Of a stretch of 64,000 nucleotides of DNA, positions 62,227-64,000 are shown piece by piece. The stretch is from contig JAITMD010000019.1 in the NCBI GenBank assembly GCA_031277535.1, positions 124,001-188,000 on the forward strand, in the 5' to 3' direction. The stretch is from Flavobacteriaceae bacterium. GTDB taxonomy: Bacteria > Bacteroidota > Bacteroidia > Flavobacteriales > Flavobacteriaceae. The notes beneath the pieces were generated by a model. The model saw only the letters and a program-made list of their open reading frames with translations, was not told the DNA's origin and searched no databases. The stretch's first letter is position 1; each line of letters opens with the position of its first letter. Both the position numbers and the translations under genes were made by a program.

Positions 62227-62769
62227 ATGGCAAAAGCAGATAACAATAAAGAATCAGGGGCTGAGAAAGCTCCTGTTCTTACAGAAGATAAAGGTGCAGA
62301 TAATAAATCTGTATCTGTAGAAGTAACTAAAGAGATTACTCCTGAAGAGATTGCAGAGTTGAAAGCTACGGTTGAGGCGTCTGAAAAGTTATGTGTAATT
62401 CAGTCTGAAAAGATTAAAATGCTACTAAGTGATAATGAGGGATTGGAAGCTTATAATACTGAACTGAAAGCTGAAATTGAACTTAAAGAAAGTATTATTA
62501 AAGATAAAGATAATGTTATCAAGGAGCTTGAGGACAAAATTGCTTTGTTTAATACAAAAGCTTCTGCTTTAGGAATTAATGCAGAAGTAGCGGGTCAGAG
62601 GCTTGCAAATGCTGTGAGGGTTGCAGGAGAACATGTTTCTCTTGTGCGTTTCTTGCTTTCTCCAGCAGGAAGATTTAAGCTTCCTTATAATGTAGGGCAG
62701 GAGGTTGCCTTGCATAAAGAGGTTGCAGCAGAAATCGTGGAGGCGATGTATGCTGAATACGTGGAATAA
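62227..62769 (+). CDS. Phage protein with central coiled coil, 180 residues
   Basis: The protein follows the capsid gene by 3 bases. It has an acidic low-complexity start (NKESGAEKAPVLTEDKGAD), a long coiled coil at about 40-110 with KAEIELKESIIKDKDNVIKE, and a folded C-terminus (SPAGRFKLPYNVGQEVALHKE). The position suggests a head accessory or scaffold-like protein, but no family is recognised. Confidence 0.7.
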   Translation: MAKADNNKESGAEKAPVLTEDKGADNKSVSVEVTKEITPEEIAELKATVEASEKLCVIQSEKIKMLLSDNEGLEAYNTELKAEIELKESIIKDKDNVIKELEDKIALFNTKASALGINAEVAGQRLANAVRVAGEHVSLVRFLLSPAGRFKLPYNVGQEVALHKEVAAEIVEAMYAEYVE

Positions 62770-62808
62770 TTTTCTCGTTCATATATTATAGATTTTTAAA
62801 GTTCGGTT

Positions 62809-63357
62809 ATGGTAAAGGCAGAAGTAAAAGAAAAGGAAGGTGTTGTGTTGTTGGATTTGAAGTTGGCTAAGAAGCATCTGAGAATAGAAGAGGATTATGT
62901 AGAGGATGATGATCTTATAGAGCTTTATATATCTTCTGCTTTGACTGTAGCTGAAAACTACACAAGTAGAAAGTTTGTTAAGGGACAATTAGAAATATTA
63001 CAAGATAGTACAGCAGATATCACGATTGAAAATATATCGATGAATGATGTTGTGCAAAAGGTAGAGGTAGTGGAAGAGGGTGTTGAGTCAATTCTTCTTC
63101 CTACTTCTTCTTATTCGAAGGTAGGTAGATTGAATTCTGAGATTTATGTAATCAAGTTTAAGGATGTTGCTTTGACAGATGGTCAACAAATTAAGGTGAC
63201 TATTGATTATGGCTATGATGCTAAGACACTTCCTAAAGCTATTAAGAATGCAATGTTGCTTAGTGTAGGGGAATCTTTTGAAAAGCGTGAAGATAGGGCA
63301 CAGGGGAATAATAGTGCGGTAAATAACTTGCTAAGACCTTATAAGAAATGGGCTTAA
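62809..63357 (+). CDS. Head-tail connector (gp6-like)
   Basis: This 182-residue protein has LDLKLAKKHLRIEEDYVEDD and LIELYISSALTVAENYTSRKF, the defining segment of phage gp6-like head-tail connectors (HK97 gp6/phiE125-like). It ends with GYDAKTLPKAIKNAMLLSVG, the usual C-terminal helix. It forms the adaptor ring below the portal. It overlaps the next gene by ten bases. Confidence 0.85.
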   Translation: MVKAEVKEKEGVVLLDLKLAKKHLRIEEDYVEDDDLIELYISSALTVAENYTSRKFVKGQLEILQDSTADITIENISMNDVVQKVEVVEEGVESILLPTSSYSKVGRLNSEIYVIKFKDVALTDGQQIKVTIDYGYDAKTLPKAIKNAMLLSVGESFEKREDRAQGNNSAVNNLLRPYKKWA

Positions 63358-63686
63358 GTGGTAAACCATATATCGGGAGTCTTGATCGGAGGATTAAGAT
63401 TCTGAAAGTTGTGAAGGAGCGAGATTCTACTGGAAGTGAGAAGAGTGTGACAAAGGTGTTTTGTGAACCTTGGGCGGCTATAGTAGAAGAGAGTGGTGGC
63501 GAGCAAATAGATATGGCTGTGATGGAATCTACTTCTCGTACTTATGTGATACGCTGGAGGCGAGAGATAGAGAAAGAAGGTTTTGAGATGCTGATAGAAG
63601 ATGAAGGTATGCAATGTAGAATTGTGCATGTGGGATTGATTGGTAGAAAGCAATATTTACAGTTAAGATGTAGTCATGAGCAATAG
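63348..63686 (+). CDS. Head closure protein (SPP1 gp16/HK97 gp7-like)
   Basis: This 112-residue protein begins with LSGKPYIGSLDRRIKILKVV and has a middle EPWAAIVEESGGEQIDMA, the pattern of the head-closure/stopper family. It seals the connector once DNA is packaged. It overlaps its neighbours on both sides, a tight late operon. Confidence 0.8.
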   Translation: MGLSGKPYIGSLDRRIKILKVVKERDSTGSEKSVTKVFCEPWAAIVEESGGEQIDMAVMESTSRTYVIRWRREIEKEGFEMLIEDEGMQCRIVHVGLIGRKQYLQLRCSHEQ

Positions 63687-64000
63687 TGTTAAGGTAGATG
63701 TACAAGGGTTTCAGGAGTTGGCTAATAAGGTAAAAGAGTTGGCTGATGACAAGGATAAACGCAAGGAGTCTATTGCAATATTAAGGCAAATAGCTAAACC
63801 TACTGTTAATGCAGCACAATCAAATGTGCCTGTAAGTAAAGAGAAACACTATAGTAGAGGTAAGTGGATAATGCCAGGGACATTAAAGAAATCGTTAGGG
63901 GTTATTAATGTTCGAAGTAAGAACCCTACTGTAGCTGTAGGTGCGCGAGCTAAAAGGAAATATGATGGTTGGTATGGTGCATTTGTGCATGAGGGTCACG
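63676..64000 (+). CDS. HK97 gp10-like protein (partial)
   Basis: The frame starts 11 bases inside the previous gene (ATG at 63676) and runs off the window with 108 codons seen. VKVDVQGFQELANKVKELAD and later GARAKRKYDGWYGAFVHEG match the start and characteristic YGAFVEHG-like end of the HK97 gp10 family of tail-completion proteins. The remainder lies beyond 64,000. Confidence 0.8.
   Translation, partial: MSNSVKVDVQGFQELANKVKELADDKDKRKESIAILRQIAKPTVNAAQSNVPVSKEKHYSRGKWIMPGTLKKSLGVINVRSKNPTVAVGARAKRKYDGWYGAFVHEGH

Larger units (their letters stand above)
43191..64000. mobile_element. Left part of a temperate siphophage prophage (HK97-type head)
   Basis: From the probable attL at 43191 to the window edge the gene order is integrase, repressor region, early operon, iteron-bearing initiator and DnaB, HNH, terminases, portal, protease, capsid, head-tail joining. 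That is a typical siphovirus order with rightward structural transcription. All hallmark genes seen are intact, so the prophage may be functional. Tail, lysis and attR lie beyond 64,000. Confidence 0.93.

Overview
The window is AT-rich DNA from a flavobacterium (family Flavobacteriaceae; the gene content would suit Myroides or Flavobacterium, but the genus is inferred). The evidence is the Bacteroidota promoter motif TAnnTTTG in front of many genes, the near absence of Shine-Dalgarno sequences, fused E1 alpha/beta ketoacid dehydrogenases, a capnine/serine-palmitoyltransferase-type enzyme and family proteins such as DUF5606.

Positions 1-41.6 kb are chromosomal and mostly housekeeping. In order: the end of a YrdC/Sua5-type gene; sucC; a fused E1 dehydrogenase with purC and a nitroreductase; a second, larger fused E1; an alpha-oxoamine synthase; a Bcr/CflA-type exporter and a GltS-type symporter on the minus strand; guaA followed by a four-LysM protein, an OsmC protein and a DUF3820 protein; a FUSC membrane protein; def, a DUF5606 gene and mazG; an amino-acid permease; a J-domain-like membrane protein; pyrG-yidC; and the translation cluster thrS-infC-rpmI-rplT. 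infC appears to start at an ATA codon. A cobalamin riboswitch follows, with only an acyl-CoA thioesterase downstream. From 32.6 to 41.6 kb lie methyltransferases (one RlmF), an acetyltransferase, a MocR-type regulator, a metallo-beta-lactamase-fold enzyme with an AraC regulator, TetR and AraC regulators, a TIM-barrel protein and RidA.

Positions 41.6-43.2 kb are a small accessory patch: a serine hydrolase gene bracketed by 20-bp inverted repeats, then a 42-residue stump of a tyrosine recombinase.

From about 43.19 kb to the right edge the window holds the left part of a temperate siphophage (HK97-type head genes). The probable attL is a 14-nt sequence that reads on the minus strand like the CCA-bearing 3' end of a tRNA or tmRNA. 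Next come the integrase, a leftward block with a small HTH protein, four probable lysogenic cargo genes and an S24-type repressor, and a rightward early operon under a well-formed promoter with palindromic operator-like sites. The replication module has an initiator-like HTH protein whose gene contains 22-bp iterons, followed by DnaB. The packaging and head module runs HNH, small and large terminase, portal, protease, capsid and head-tail joining proteins. A PIN-domain gene with its own promoter and a 46-bp palindromic terminator sits backwards between terminase and portal. The prophage continues past 64,000, so attR, tail and lysis genes are not seen.

The most unusual observations are the out-of-frame iterons inside the phage initiator gene, a possible repressor-controlled phage RNA at 44.95-45.12 kb, the reversed PIN-domain cargo gene, the ATA-started infC, the orphan-looking cobalamin riboswitch and the repeat-bracketed hydrolase.
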